From assembly GCA_964605715.1 (NCBI GenBank), contig CAZSDV010000061.1:1-11810 (forward strand): a DNA stretch of 11,810 nucleotides, given 5' to 3'. Made by a program: the position numbers and the translations under genes. The notes below the pieces were generated by a model that saw only the letters and a program-made list of their open reading frames with translations, searched no databases and was not told the origin of the DNA. Positions 1-6,600 of the stretch are shown here, piece by piece. The stretch comes from JAPUME01 sp964605715. Its GTDB lineage: Bacteria > Acidobacteriota > Terriglobia > UBA7540 > JAPUME01. Positions within the stretch are counted from its first letter, which is position 1. Every line of letters starts with the position of its first letter.

Positions 1-7
1 CATCCTC

Positions 8-70
8 AGCTCCCCCAGGATATAGGGGGAGCTACACTCAATTTTTTTAGCGACCGCGGCGGTCGTTTTT
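8..70 (+). terminator. Hairpins with T-tracts at the 3' end of the small basic gene
   Basis: Two inverted repeats lie side by side. The first is a perfect 9-bp stem (AGCTCCCCC at 8-16, GGGGGAGCT at 25-33, 8-nt loop), followed after 8 nt by a run of seven T at 42-48. The second is a 6-bp stem (CGACCG at 51-56, CGGTCG at 60-65) followed directly by five T at 66-70. Both carry their T-tracts on the plus strand, so they would best stop transcription entering from the left of the window. On the minus strand the first stem lies just past the stop of the small basic gene but has no T-run. The second stem lies inside the end of that gene's coding sequence. Confidence 0.45.
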
Positions 71-184
71 GATGCGGGTTTGGCGTAACTTTCTTTTCTT
101 TCGTTTGGGCTTCGAGATGGCAAAGGTTCCGCTTCCTACTCGCCGAGACTGCCAAAGATTAGGTTTTTCATTGGTGTTGGCCAT
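47..184 (-). CDS. Small, highly basic 45-residue protein of unknown function
   Basis: This short reading frame starts at an ATG (182-184) with a strong ribosome binding site on the minus strand (GGAAAGGAG, five bases before the ATG) and ends in TAA. The product has 16 Lys/Arg among 45 residues and only two acidic residues. A cluster KPKRKKRKLR lies at about residues 25-34 and the tail ends RRGR. There is no signal peptide or membrane segment. Such a composition fits a protein that binds nucleic acid or sits on a ribosome, but I do not recognise a known ribosomal protein family (it is not bL32, bL34, bL36 or bTHX), so the role is inference only. The strong binding site and uninterrupted frame support a real gene. 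Confidence 0.5.
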   Translation of the reverse strand: MANTNEKPNLWQSRRVGSGTFAISKPKRKKRKLRQTRIKNDRRGR

Positions 185-307
185 TTCTACTCCTTTCCCC
201 CTATGTTCCTTGATGTGAACCTCAGCATCGAAGGGCCAATGCTTATTAGTTTCCGGGTCACTTGAGTGAATAAATACACATAAGTTTTCTGAGGACTGCT
301 GGATCCC

Positions 308-330
308 GTGAGCCAGAAGCTCACCTATTT
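308..330 (+). terminator. Small hairpin between two minus-strand genes
   Basis: GTGAGC (308-313) and GCTCAC (319-324) form a perfect 6-bp stem with a 5-nt loop, starting immediately beyond the stop codon of the small secreted protein. The T-rich stretch (CTATTTTT) follows it on the plus strand and overlaps that gene's stop, so as an intrinsic terminator it would work rightwards. On the minus strand it may only protect the mRNA 3' end. The rest of 185-307 shows no further convincing signal. Confidence 0.3.
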
Positions 331-663
331 TTCATTGTCGGGCACGATATCGTAAACTCGAACAGCTCTCCTTTTCTTGTTCCACCTACCCGTGATTACC
401 ACTTTGCCACCTGCCAGTTCTTCAGGTATGGTTTTTCCGAATATGTCATAGACCATGCCTTTATTTTTGTTTGCCAATACGTAGCGACTTCCACCCCGAA
501 TGCAGTTTATTGTGCAATGTCTGGCATCCTGCATCAATTTAGGATGGTTGAGTCCACAGAGCTGATCGCTAAGCTCCCCCCGGTATTGCTTGTTTTTTGG
601 GGTGGCCCAAAGGGCAGCTGAAGCGGCCAAAGCCAATACTACAAGCCATAGGTTGTTTTTCAA
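325..663 (-). CDS. Small secreted three-cysteine protein (paralogue of the protein at 964-1299)
   Basis: A 112-residue exported protein. The frame is open to a TTG at 691-693, but the better start is the TTG at 661-663. It follows AAGGAG at six-base spacing and yields a textbook signal peptide: MKNN, a hydrophobic core LWLVVLALAASAALWA, and probable cleavage near residue 20. The mature part has Cys36, Cys50 and Cys54, the pattern C-x13-C-x3-C, then a glycine/aromatic stretch (RGGSRYV) and a C-terminal segment with GKVVITG. The same order of features occurs in the divergent neighbour at 964-1299, so the two are paralogues. I connect them with a family of small secreted proteins seen in Acidobacteriota; the biochemical role is unknown. 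A 6-bp hairpin (308-324) lies just past the stop. Confidence 0.75.
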   Translation of the reverse strand: MKNNLWLVVLALAASAALWATPKNKQYRGELSDQLCGLNHPKLMQDARHCTINCIRGGSRYVLANKNKGMVYDIFGKTIPEELAGGKVVITGRWNKKRRAVRVYDIVPDNEK

Positions 664-722
664 GGCGATCTCCTTGATTCCCCAAAATTTCAATGGGAGG
701 CAAAGCTATCCAACGGTGGGGG

Positions 723-732
723 ATTTTACCAT
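723..732 (-). promoter_or_regulatory. Candidate extended -10 promoter for the secreted protein at 325-663
   Basis: On the minus strand the sequence TATGG followed by TAAAAT forms an extended -10 element about 60 bases before the TTG start. No good -35 box is visible at the right spacing, which is acceptable for extended -10 promoters. This is assigned from motif only. Confidence 0.3.
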
Positions 733-792
733 AAACGAGCCTATTTTGGGTTTGGGATAACTTCTTCTACGCCAAGATGTCAGCCCCTTCTA

Positions 793-822
793 TTGTGGTA
801 GAGTCGCCATTTATGCTATATT
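793..822 (+). promoter_or_regulatory. Candidate sigma70 promoter for the secreted protein at 964-1299
   Basis: TATATT at 817-822 is preceded by the extended -10 element TATGC, and TTGTGG at 793-798 serves as a -35 box with an 18-base spacer. Transcription would begin near 829, leaving a leader of about 135 bases before the ATG at 964. This is the best promoter match in the divergent region 664-963. Confidence 0.5.
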
Positions 823-828
823 GCGTGA

Positions 829-950
829 GGTTTGGAGGATTGGAACCTTGGTAAGCCATCAGGTTCCCACCTTTAAGGGAGGCTTCGGGCAACCGTATGT
901 AGGGGGAGAGATCTCTGACCTGCGGCGGAGTTTTCGGAAATAAATTAACT
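829..950 (+). other. Structured 5' leader upstream of the secreted protein gene
   Basis: Downstream of the candidate promoter the leader contains a strong hairpin. GGAACCT (842-848) pairs with AGGTTCC (861-867), and an inner TGG/CCA helix (849-851 with 856-858) extends it to 10 pairs with a 2-base bulge and a TAAG loop. Further on are the short self-complementary CCTTTAAGG (870-878) and the 10-base palindrome AGAGATCTCT (907-916), then a GC-rich CCTGCGGCGG. I could not match it to a named riboswitch class. A regulatory leader or a small RNA sharing the promoter are both possible. Confidence 0.35.
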
Positions 951-963
951 AAGGAGAGTGGTC

Positions 964-1299
964 ATGAAGAAAGCGCTACTATGTAGTGTATTTATGTTGG
1001 CCTGCTCGCTGCTTGCCTTCGGAGCCGATTCCCATGGGGCAAAGAGCACTCTGTCGGGTTGGTTTGCTGATAGTGGTTGTGCAGGTAATGCCGCCAAGGC
1101 GATGAATGCAGGGCACAAGGGTTGTGCTCTGAACTGTGTAAAAAACGGAGGGAAGTGGTTTTTTGTTGATTCGAGTAGCAAAAAGGCCCTAAAAGTTCGC
1201 AATCAAGATGCCGTGACTGAAGCTCATGTAGGGAAAGAGGTCAAGGTTAAAGGTAGCCTAATGGGTACAGATGAGATCCATATTGCAAGCATTATGTAA
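964..1299 (+). CDS. Small secreted three-cysteine protein (paralogue of the protein at 325-663)
   Basis: A 111-residue exported protein. The frame opens at a GTG (958), but that codon touches the ribosome binding site; AAGGAG (951-956) is seven bases before the ATG at 964, which I take as the start. The N-terminus has MKK, a hydrophobic core to about residue 20 and a likely signal peptidase I site after AFGA. The mature part contains Cys39, Cys54 and Cys58 (C-x14-C-x3-C), a GWFADSGCAG segment, NGGKWFFV and the C-terminal GKEVKVKG, all matching in order the neighbour on the other strand. The two genes probably arose by duplication. It is transcribed alone: own promoter and structured leader upstream, strong terminator downstream. 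Function is not known; the paired cysteines suggest disulfide or metal binding outside the cytoplasm. Confidence 0.8.
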   Translation: MKKALLCSVFMLACSLLAFGADSHGAKSTLSGWFADSGCAGNAAKAMNAGHKGCALNCVKNGGKWFFVDSSSKKALKVRNQDAVTEAHVGKEVKVKGSLMGTDEIHIASIM

Positions 1300-1332
1300 G
1301 GGGCTGGAAGAGCTGAATATATCGAAAATCAG

Positions 1333-1366
1333 GAAGGCACGTTCCATTCGGACGTGCCTTCTTTTT
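1333..1366 (+). terminator. Strong intrinsic terminator
   Basis: A perfect 10-bp stem, GAAGGCACGT (1333-1342) and ACGTGCCTTC (1352-1361), with a 9-base loop, is followed at once by five T. It lies 34 bases past the stop of the secreted protein gene and ends its transcript. It also argues against translation of the next gene from the TTG at 1365. Confidence 0.9.
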
Positions 1367-1436
1367 GTTAAGTTTAATGGAACTGCCACTAAGGGTTGCA
1401 GGGATTCCGTTGAGTTTGCTTCCCTTGGAGTTTCTG

Positions 1437-1709
1437 ATGGATGAAAGGAAGTTTTTTAAGGAGTCTCAGTCGAGCAAGCCAGTCAACCTGGTGTGCCCTA
1501 TCTGCGGGCAGTCGGACACTTATCAGGTAAGGTGGATTGTGCGTACCAAGAAGGAAGGGATAGAGAAGTCGCTACAAGACGAAGACCGAAGGAAGTTTCT
1601 CCAACTACGGTCGTACATGGTGCGGTTAGATGATTTGGTCAGCTGCAAGAATCCTCGTTGCCGAAAGAGGATTGAGATTACATCCCTTCAGTCCATTGCC
1701 TTTCTCTAA
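1437..1709 (+). CDS. Small four-cysteine zinc-ribbon-like protein, unknown function
   Basis: A 90-residue cytoplasmic protein. The frame is open from a TTG at 1365, but that codon lies in the tail of the preceding terminator. The ATG at 1437 follows GGAG with six-base spacing and gives the more protein-like start MDERKFF. Two cysteine pairs are visible, C20-P-I-C23 and C70-K-N-P-R-C75, separated by 46 residues rich in charged amino acids. Such a spacing fits a split zinc ribbon or treble clef in which the long middle segment forms a helical insert. This suggests a nucleic-acid or protein interaction role, but I recognise no named family. No partner gene is adjacent on the plus strand. The stop codon lies in the loop of a hairpin (1696-1720). 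Confidence 0.6.
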   Translation: MDERKFFKESQSSKPVNLVCPICGQSDTYQVRWIVRTKKEGIEKSLQDEDRRKFLQLRSYMVRLDDLVSCKNPRCRKRIEITSLQSIAFL

Positions 1710-1720
1710 AGAGAAGGCAA
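1696..1720 (+). other. Long hairpin centred on the stop codon of the zinc-ribbon-like gene
   Basis: TTGCC (1696-1700) plus TTCTCT (1702-1707) pairs with AGAGAA (1710-1715) plus GGCAA (1716-1720): 11 pairs with one bulged T. The ends of the innermost pairs must open to form a loop containing the TAA stop. No T-run follows, so it is not a standard intrinsic terminator; an mRNA 3'-end structure is more likely. The nearby inverted repeat CTTAAA-ACG-TTTAAG (1769-1783) is a further small symmetric element in the gap to 1800. Confidence 0.35.
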
Positions 1721-1799
1721 GTTGGGGCCGTTATGGAACGACGAGTCTCTCAACTGGACTTGCGGAGCTTAAAACGTTTAAGTAACATCCCGCCTTATC

Positions 1800-2018
1800 T
1801 TACTCTTCCAAACATACAAGGATGTAAAAGGTACTTCCGGTCGGTTTCGTGAATTTGCTTTGAATCTCCCATTGAAGGCCATCCATTTCATATGTTCGGG
1901 AGTAGGATTCATATTTTCCGGCAAACTTCAATTGTTCAAGGGCAGCTTCGGAAAGCTCTCGTGTATCGCCGGGCTTCCCCGTGTTTAGAATGTTGAAATT
2001 AGCAGTTGAGTCGCTCAT
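1800..2018 (-). CDS. Hypothetical protein, 72 residues
   Basis: A short soluble protein starting MSDSTANFNILNTG and ending in a hydrophobic/acidic tail YILVCLEE. Around residues 40-70 there is an alternating pattern with aromatic residues (YEMDGLQWEI, STFYILVCL) that could form beta strands. There is no signal peptide, membrane segment or recognised motif. The ATG (2016-2018) lacks a clear ribosome binding site. It lies 41 bases downstream of glmM on the same strand, so it may be the last gene of that operon; a weak hairpin (2033-2056) lies between them. I do not recognise a family. Confidence 0.5.
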   Translation of the reverse strand: MSDSTANFNILNTGKPGDTRELSEAALEQLKFAGKYESYSRTYEMDGLQWEIQSKFTKPTGSTFYILVCLEE

Positions 2019-2032
2019 AAATTAACCAAAAT

Positions 2033-2056
2033 CTGAGAAACATCTTTGGATCTCAG
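2033..2056 (-). terminator. Weak hairpin after glmM
   Basis: CTGAGA and TCTCAG form a 6-bp stem with a 12-base loop, followed on the minus strand by ATTTT. It could reduce transcription into the 72-residue gene, but it is too weak to call a firm terminator. Confidence 0.25.
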
Positions 2057-2059
2057 TCT

Positions 2060-3424
2060 CTATCCAAGTTGCTCCCGGATAATTTTTACTAATTCATGAG
2101 AGACCTCATGAGCCATTTTTTCTTCTGTCGCTTCCACCATGATACGGAGCAGTGGTTCAGTTCCTGAATACCGCACAAGAATTCGGCCTTGGTCCCGAAG
2201 TTTTTCTTCCGACCGTATCAGCGCTTGCTGGATTGACGCGACTGACTCAAGGGGTGGCTGGATATCAACCTTCACGTTTTGAATTACCTGTGGGAATAGT
2301 TTTGGTTCTCCCAGTAGACCTTCCAGCGATTGTCCGGAGTCAACCATGATCCGTAGAATCATGAGTAGGCTAAGTAGCCCGTCGCCAGTTGTTGAAAGGT
2401 TTGAGAATATGATGTGTCCGGAAGGTTCTCCACCCAAGCTTGCACCCATACGAAGCATTTCCTTCAACACGTACTTATCCCCTACTGGAGTTCGGACGAG
2501 TTGAATATCTTCTTTCTTAAGTGCTAGCTCGAGTCCGTAGTTTGTCATTACGGTTCCCACAACATGGTTTCCTGGTAATTTGCCCTGACTTTTCAGGAAT
2601 CGTGCCGCCACCCATAGAATTCCATCCCCATCCATAATCTGACCTTTGCCCGTGGAGAAGATGGCGCGGTCACCATCTCCATCGAGGGCCACGCCGAGGT
2701 CAGCCCCTTGCTCCAAGACTTCTTGAGCCATCCCTTCAGGATGAAGTGAGCCGCAGTTCTGATTGATGTTTTTTCCTGTAGGATTTTCATTAAGAAAGAT
2801 GCAGTTAAGGCCAAGCCGTTTCGTTACTAGTGGAGTTAGGTGTGATGCCGCACCATTGGCACAGTCAGCAACCAGGCTAAGGTTGGACATATTCATTCCA
2901 GGAGGCATTGAACGGGTTAGGTAATCCACGTAATTCACGACAAGTTCTGTGTTGGGGAGGAGCGCAGGTGATGAAGTTTTTAAAGAATCTGTTTTTCGAT
3001 TTGCTATTCTCTCTTCAATTTCTTCTTCCATGAGGTCCGGTATCTTAATTCCTTGAGAGGAAAAAATCTTAAGCCCATTGTCGTGGTATGGATTGTGTGA
3101 AGCGGAGATCATGATGCCAGCCTGAAAATTTCCATGGCGAGTTAGGTGAGCAATTCCAGGGGTGGTGATAACGCCGGTGTAGATTACCTGTGCACCTGTC
3201 CCTTGAAGCCCAGAGGCAACTTGTGCGGCGATCCTTGGGCTTGATTCACGCGTATCTCCACCGAGCAATATTCTTGGACGAATGCCACTACCGATTGTGG
3301 TAGAAAGTATCCCACCTAGGACCTGGCCGAGACAGATCAGAGTTTTTGAGTCCAATGGGAATTTTCCGGCGTGCCCACGGATGCCATCGGTACCAAATAA
3401 TTTAGGTTGGGAATGTTGAATCAT
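2060..3424 (-). CDS. glmM: Phosphoglucosamine mutase GlmM
   Basis: Interconverts glucosamine-6-phosphate and glucosamine-1-phosphate in the cytoplasm, the step that leads to UDP-N-acetylglucosamine for peptidoglycan. The 454-residue product has the N-terminal KLFGTDGIRG signature (8-17), the phosphoserine loop ISASHNP (catalytic Ser at about 109), the metal-binding loop LDGDGDRA (Asp248, Asp250, Asp252), the sugar-binding loop GGEPSGH (331-337) and the phosphate-binding RYSGTEP (418-424). The length is normal for GlmM. The frame extends upstream to a TTG at 3461-3463, but the ATG at 3422-3424 has GGAG at seven-base spacing and puts the first conserved segment at the usual distance from the N-terminus. 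It follows folP on the same strand with a 161-base gap and probably belongs to that operon, as in many bacteria. The enzyme is likely activated by phosphorylation of the serine. Confidence 0.97.
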   Translation of the reverse strand: MIQHSQPKLFGTDGIRGHAGKFPLDSKTLICLGQVLGGILSTTIGSGIRPRILLGGDTRESSPRIAAQVASGLQGTGAQVIYTGVITTPGIAHLTRHGNFQAGIMISASHNPYHDNGLKIFSSQGIKIPDLMEEEIEERIANRKTDSLKTSSPALLPNTELVVNYVDYLTRSMPPGMNMSNLSLVADCANGAASHLTPLVTKRLGLNCIFLNENPTGKNINQNCGSLHPEGMAQEVLEQGADLGVALDGDGDRAIFSTGKGQIMDGDGILWVAARFLKSQGKLPGNHVVGTVMTNYGLELALKKEDIQLVRTPVGDKYVLKEMLRMGASLGGEPSGHIIFSNLSTTGDGLLSLLMILRIMVDSGQSLEGLLGEPKLFPQVIQNVKVDIQPPLESVASIQQALIRSEEKLRDQGRILVRYSGTEPLLRIMVEATEEKMAHEVSHELVKIIREQLG

Positions 3425-3585
3425 GGGAATTCTCCAAGAATTCAAAGTTCCAGGAAGAGCCAAATGTTAGTTAGGGGAGGAGATTGGCGCTTTCCTTATC
3501 TCTAATAGCGAAGACTAAAATGCAATCCTTGAAAGTAGAATGGAGAGCACGGCCCTCTTCAAGGTAGGGCATGTCGCTCAAAAAA

Positions 3586-4536
3586 TCAAACCACTGAAGA
3601 GAAAAGTGTACTTCGCGTAGGGTTGGAAGAATGTAATATGGCATCGGCGATTTGCAGCGCGGGTAGAATCTCTTTTACGTCATGGACTCGAGCGATGTGG
3701 GCTCCACCCAGGACGGCAGCCACCACGGTCCCTGCGGTTCCAGCAATTAACTCAGGTGAAGATTTGACAAATGGGATCCGTCGGTGGCTAATGGCTGGGC
3801 CTGGGGTTTGTCTGGATTTTGTAACGACGTGCTGAATGAACGATTTTCGCGAACTACCCACGAGCAAGGGTAAATGAAAATTCCGAAGTCTATACCATCT
3901 AGCTAGCAGCTCATAGTTCTGCGCAATTGATTTCCCAAAACCCAATCCCGGATCAAGGATTAACTGGTTGCGCCGTAGGCCAGCTGTGAGCGCTCTCTGG
4001 ACCGATCTTTGTAAGCCGTCACGAACTGATCGCCAGAGGTTTTTCGTGAAGGGCCGACTTTGCATAGTTTTTGGAACTCCTCGAATGTGCATTAGGATTA
4101 AGGGGCAATGGAACTTCTTTACTACCTGAGCCAATTTTGGGTCAAAACGTAATCCGCTGATGTCGTTGACCATGTTTGCCCCAGCCCGCAATGATTGTTC
4201 AGCCACCTCTGATTTGGTAGTGTCAATCGAAATCCAAGCATCAGTCTTGCGCCGTAGGCCGCGAATAACAGGCAAAACGCGACTAAGCTCCTCTTCAGGG
4301 TTGATCGGAATTGAACCAGGGCGAGTTGACTCGCCTCCCACGTCAATCCAATCAGCACCTTCCTGTATCATTTTCAGGCCTCTTTGGATAGCTTTTCCGG
4401 ATTCTAGAAAGCGCCCTCCGTCTGAAAAAGAGTCTGGCGTAACATTTAAAACACCCATGATGAGAGTCTTCCGGCCTAGGCGGACAGATTTATTCTTGTT
4501 TCGAAGAGTGAGGTATTCACGGAAGGGCGTGTTCAT
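3586..4536 (-). CDS. folP: Dihydropteroate synthase
   Basis: Condenses 6-hydroxymethyl-dihydropterin diphosphate with p-aminobenzoate to form dihydropteroate in folate synthesis; it is the target of sulfonamides. The 316-residue TIM-barrel protein shows the family segments in order: MGVLNVTPDSFSDGG (27-41), IDVGGESTRPG (64-74), SIDTTKSEVA (103-112), NMVNDISGL (121-129), ILMHIRGVPKTMQ (147-159), LILDPGLGFGK (192-202), LLVGSSRKSF (224-233) and the C-terminal GTAGTVVAAVLGGAHIARVHDV. A stretch of extra residues at about 238-260, rich in Ser, Pro and basic residues, makes it somewhat longer than the typical 270-290. The ATG at 4534-4536 has only a weak ribosome binding site; a second ATG within the MGVLNV segment would cut into the first strand. 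It follows ftsH by 63 bases. Confidence 0.96.
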   Translation of the reverse strand: MNTPFREYLTLRNKNKSVRLGRKTLIMGVLNVTPDSFSDGGRFLESGKAIQRGLKMIQEGADWIDVGGESTRPGSIPINPEEELSRVLPVIRGLRRKTDAWISIDTTKSEVAEQSLRAGANMVNDISGLRFDPKLAQVVKKFHCPLILMHIRGVPKTMQSRPFTKNLWRSVRDGLQRSVQRALTAGLRRNQLILDPGLGFGKSIAQNYELLARWYRLRNFHLPLLVGSSRKSFIQHVVTKSRQTPGPAISHRRIPFVKSSPELIAGTAGTVVAAVLGGAHIARVHDVKEILPALQIADAILHSSNPTRSTLFSSVV

Positions 4537-4599
4537 TTTTAGGTAGAGGTGAACTTCCTTTTGGGAATGCCGAAGGTTCAGGCAGCATAGAAGGATTCC

Positions 4600-6513
4600 T
4601 CAAGCTGGCTGAGGCCGTTCGCTTTGCCGGGGAGTTTTTGCGTTTGTTGGCTTCAGGACTTCCGGAACTGGCTTAGTCTCGTTCGGCAGTGGGGGGGGAT
4701 CCTCACGGACTAAGGCTGGCAGTTCTTTCCCTTCGATTAAGAGGTTAACTTCTTTGGCATCCAGCACTTCACGTTCAAGCAATGTTTCGGCAATTCGGAT
4801 TAGTGTTTTCCGTCGCGAATCCAGTACTTCACGGGCTCGTTCATAGGCCCTGGTAAGGATTTTCTTCACTTCCTTATCGATATTGATAGCTGTGTCTTCA
4901 CTGAAATCTCGTGGTGCGGCCAAATCGCGGCCTAGGAATACTTGATCTTGATTTTTTTTATAGCAAAGCGGACCCAATTCTGACATTCCGTATTCGCAGA
5001 CCATTCGGCGGCCAAGTGCAGTAGCCTGTTCCAAGTCATTGCCTGCTCCGGTCGTGATGTGGTTTAAGAACATTTCCTCTGCAACCCGACCTCCCATCAT
5101 AATGGCGATTTGGTCCTCGAGAAAATCTTTGGTGTAGGTGTGTTTGTCGTCGACGGGCAAGGTTACTGTAACTCCTAAGGCCATTCCTCGCGGGATAATG
5201 GTAACTTTGTGCAGAGGATCAGCATGAGGCATTGTTTGCGCTACCAGTGCGTGGCCTGCTTCATGGAAGGCCGTATTTCTCTTTTCCTCTTCGCTGAGCA
5301 CGAGTGATCTCCGCTCAGCTCCCATCAGGACTTTGTCTTTGGAATTTTCGAAATCAGCCATAGCCACGTGTTTTCGATTGAGGCGGGCTGCGAGTAAGGC
5401 TGATTCGTTAACTAGATTAGCTAAGTCAGCTCCCGAAAATCCAGGCGTGCCACGGGCAATGATCGAAATCTTGACATCTTTGGAGAGAGGTATTTTCTTG
5501 GTGTGAACTTTTAGGATTCCTTCGCGTCCACCCACATCAGGTCGACTTACAACCACGCGACGGTCAAAACGTCCGGGCCGAAGTAGGGCTGGGTCGAGGA
5601 CATCTGGGCGGTTGGTAGCTGAGATAAGGATGACGCCATCATTTGATTCAAACCCGTCCATTTCCACAAGAAGTTGATTAAGTGTCTGTTCACGCTCATC
5701 ATGACCACCACCAAGTCCTGCTCCCCGATGTCTCCCTACTGCATCAATTTCGTCAATGAAGATGATGCAGGGAGCATTTTTCTTGCCTTGTTCGAAGAGG
5801 TCGCGCACGCGGGACGCGCCCACCCCGACAAACATTTCAACGAAATCTGAACCAGAGATTGAGAAGAAGGGAACACTTGCCTCACCTGCAATGGCTCGGG
5901 CCATTAAGGTTTTTCCAGTTCCTGGAGGCCCAACTAGCAGAACACCTTTTGGAATGCGCCCACCTAGTTTCTGGAATTTCTGTGGTTCCCGCAAAAACTC
6001 GATGATTTCTTGCAGCTCTTCTTTGGCTTCTTCAACCCCAGCTATGTCGTTAAAGGTAACTTTCTTTTGCTGTTTGGAGAGAAGTCGGGCACGACTCTTG
6101 CCGAAGGAGAGGGCTTTGTTTCCGCCGCTTTGCATCTGGCGCATGAAGAAAATCCAAAGACCCAAAAGCAGGATCATGGGAAGGCCATTTGCAATCCAAG
6201 TTACCCAGGAGCTACCGGAGCTCTCCTTCACTGTTATGCTGACGCCTTTCTCGCGGAGAGTTTTGACTAGCTCAGGATAATTTGCCGGAACGGTTGTTCG
6301 AAACCGGGCATTTTCCTTATTGTAGGTTCCTTGAACGTTTACCCCTATCAGGGTCACTTCGCGGACATTGCCGCCTTCTACCGACTCCATGAACTGGGTG
6401 AAACTTGGCTGGTCTACACGGCCACTTCGACGAGAGGTTACCACTGCCCAGAGTAACAAGGCTGTAGCGATCATGACCACCCAGAAGATAATGTTTTTAG
6501 TTGCTGAATTCAC
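4600..6513 (-). CDS. ftsH: ATP-dependent zinc metalloprotease FtsH
   Basis: Membrane-anchored AAA+ protease that unfolds and degrades damaged membrane proteins and short-lived regulators. The 637-residue protein has a first membrane segment at about 8-27, an outer domain to about 108, a second segment at about 110-126 (LPMILLLGLWIFF), then the AAA module: Walker A GPPGTGKT (195-202), pore loop around MFVG (227-230), Walker B IIFIDEID (250-257), second region of homology ATNRPDVLDPALLRPGRFDRR with arginine fingers, then the zinc protease HEAGH (417-421) with third ligand Asp493. The C-terminal 40 residues are proline-rich and probably disordered. The start is a GTG (6511-6513) behind a modest GAGAG. 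One variation is GVTVTLPVDDKHTYTK where many homologues have GYT..LPEEDRYLYTK. It lies between tilS and folP in the same direction. Confidence 0.97.
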   Translation of the reverse strand: MNSATKNIIFWVVMIATALLLWAVVTSRRSGRVDQPSFTQFMESVEGGNVREVTLIGVNVQGTYNKENARFRTTVPANYPELVKTLREKGVSITVKESSGSSWVTWIANGLPMILLLGLWIFFMRQMQSGGNKALSFGKSRARLLSKQQKKVTFNDIAGVEEAKEELQEIIEFLREPQKFQKLGGRIPKGVLLVGPPGTGKTLMARAIAGEASVPFFSISGSDFVEMFVGVGASRVRDLFEQGKKNAPCIIFIDEIDAVGRHRGAGLGGGHDEREQTLNQLLVEMDGFESNDGVILISATNRPDVLDPALLRPGRFDRRVVVSRPDVGGREGILKVHTKKIPLSKDVKISIIARGTPGFSGADLANLVNESALLAARLNRKHVAMADFENSKDKVLMGAERRSLVLSEEEKRNTAFHEAGHALVAQTMPHADPLHKVTIIPRGMALGVTVTLPVDDKHTYTKDFLEDQIAIMMGGRVAEEMFLNHITTGAGNDLEQATALGRRMVCEYGMSELGPLCYKKNQDQVFLGRDLAAPRDFSEDTAINIDKEVKKILTRAYERAREVLDSRRKTLIRIAETLLEREVLDAKEVNLLIEGKELPALVREDPPPLPNETKPVPEVLKPTNAKTPRQSERPQPA

Positions 6514-6547
6514 TCAACTATCTCTCTATTCGACCGACGGATCCGGA

Positions 6548-6592
6548 CTTGCCACGAAAACCTTCAGCTTAAAAGTTTTCGCCAAGTTTTTT
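6548..6592 (+). terminator. Terminator-like hairpin in the tilS-ftsH gap, oriented rightwards
   Basis: CTTG (6548-6551) and CGAAAAC (6555-6561) pair with GTTTTCG (6575-6581) and CAAG (6583-6586), with a small internal loop and an apical loop of 13 bases. On the plus strand six T follow at once (6587-6592), the hallmark of an intrinsic terminator, yet the flanking genes run leftwards. In the operon mRNA the stem is preceded by six A and lacks a T-run, so it may instead be a processing or stabilising hairpin. Confidence 0.45.
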
Positions 6593-6600
6593 CTCAACTG

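Noticed and set aside
810..945. 6S RNA or a known riboswitch in the leader
   Set aside because: CCTGCGGCGG recalls the 3' end of E. coli 6S RNA, but the two ends do not pair into a long rod and the length is too short; no conserved riboswitch core (TPP, cobalamin, glycine, c-di-GMP) could be found.
1365..1436. TTG start at 1365 for the zinc-ribbon-like protein
   Set aside because: It lies in the T-run of a strong terminator; the ATG at 1437 has a properly spaced GGAG.
5756..6280. Plus-strand open frames opposite ftsH, glmM, folP and the ABC ATPase
   Set aside because: They mirror strongly conserved genes on the other strand or frame, have odd compositions and no ribosome binding sites; treated as shadows.
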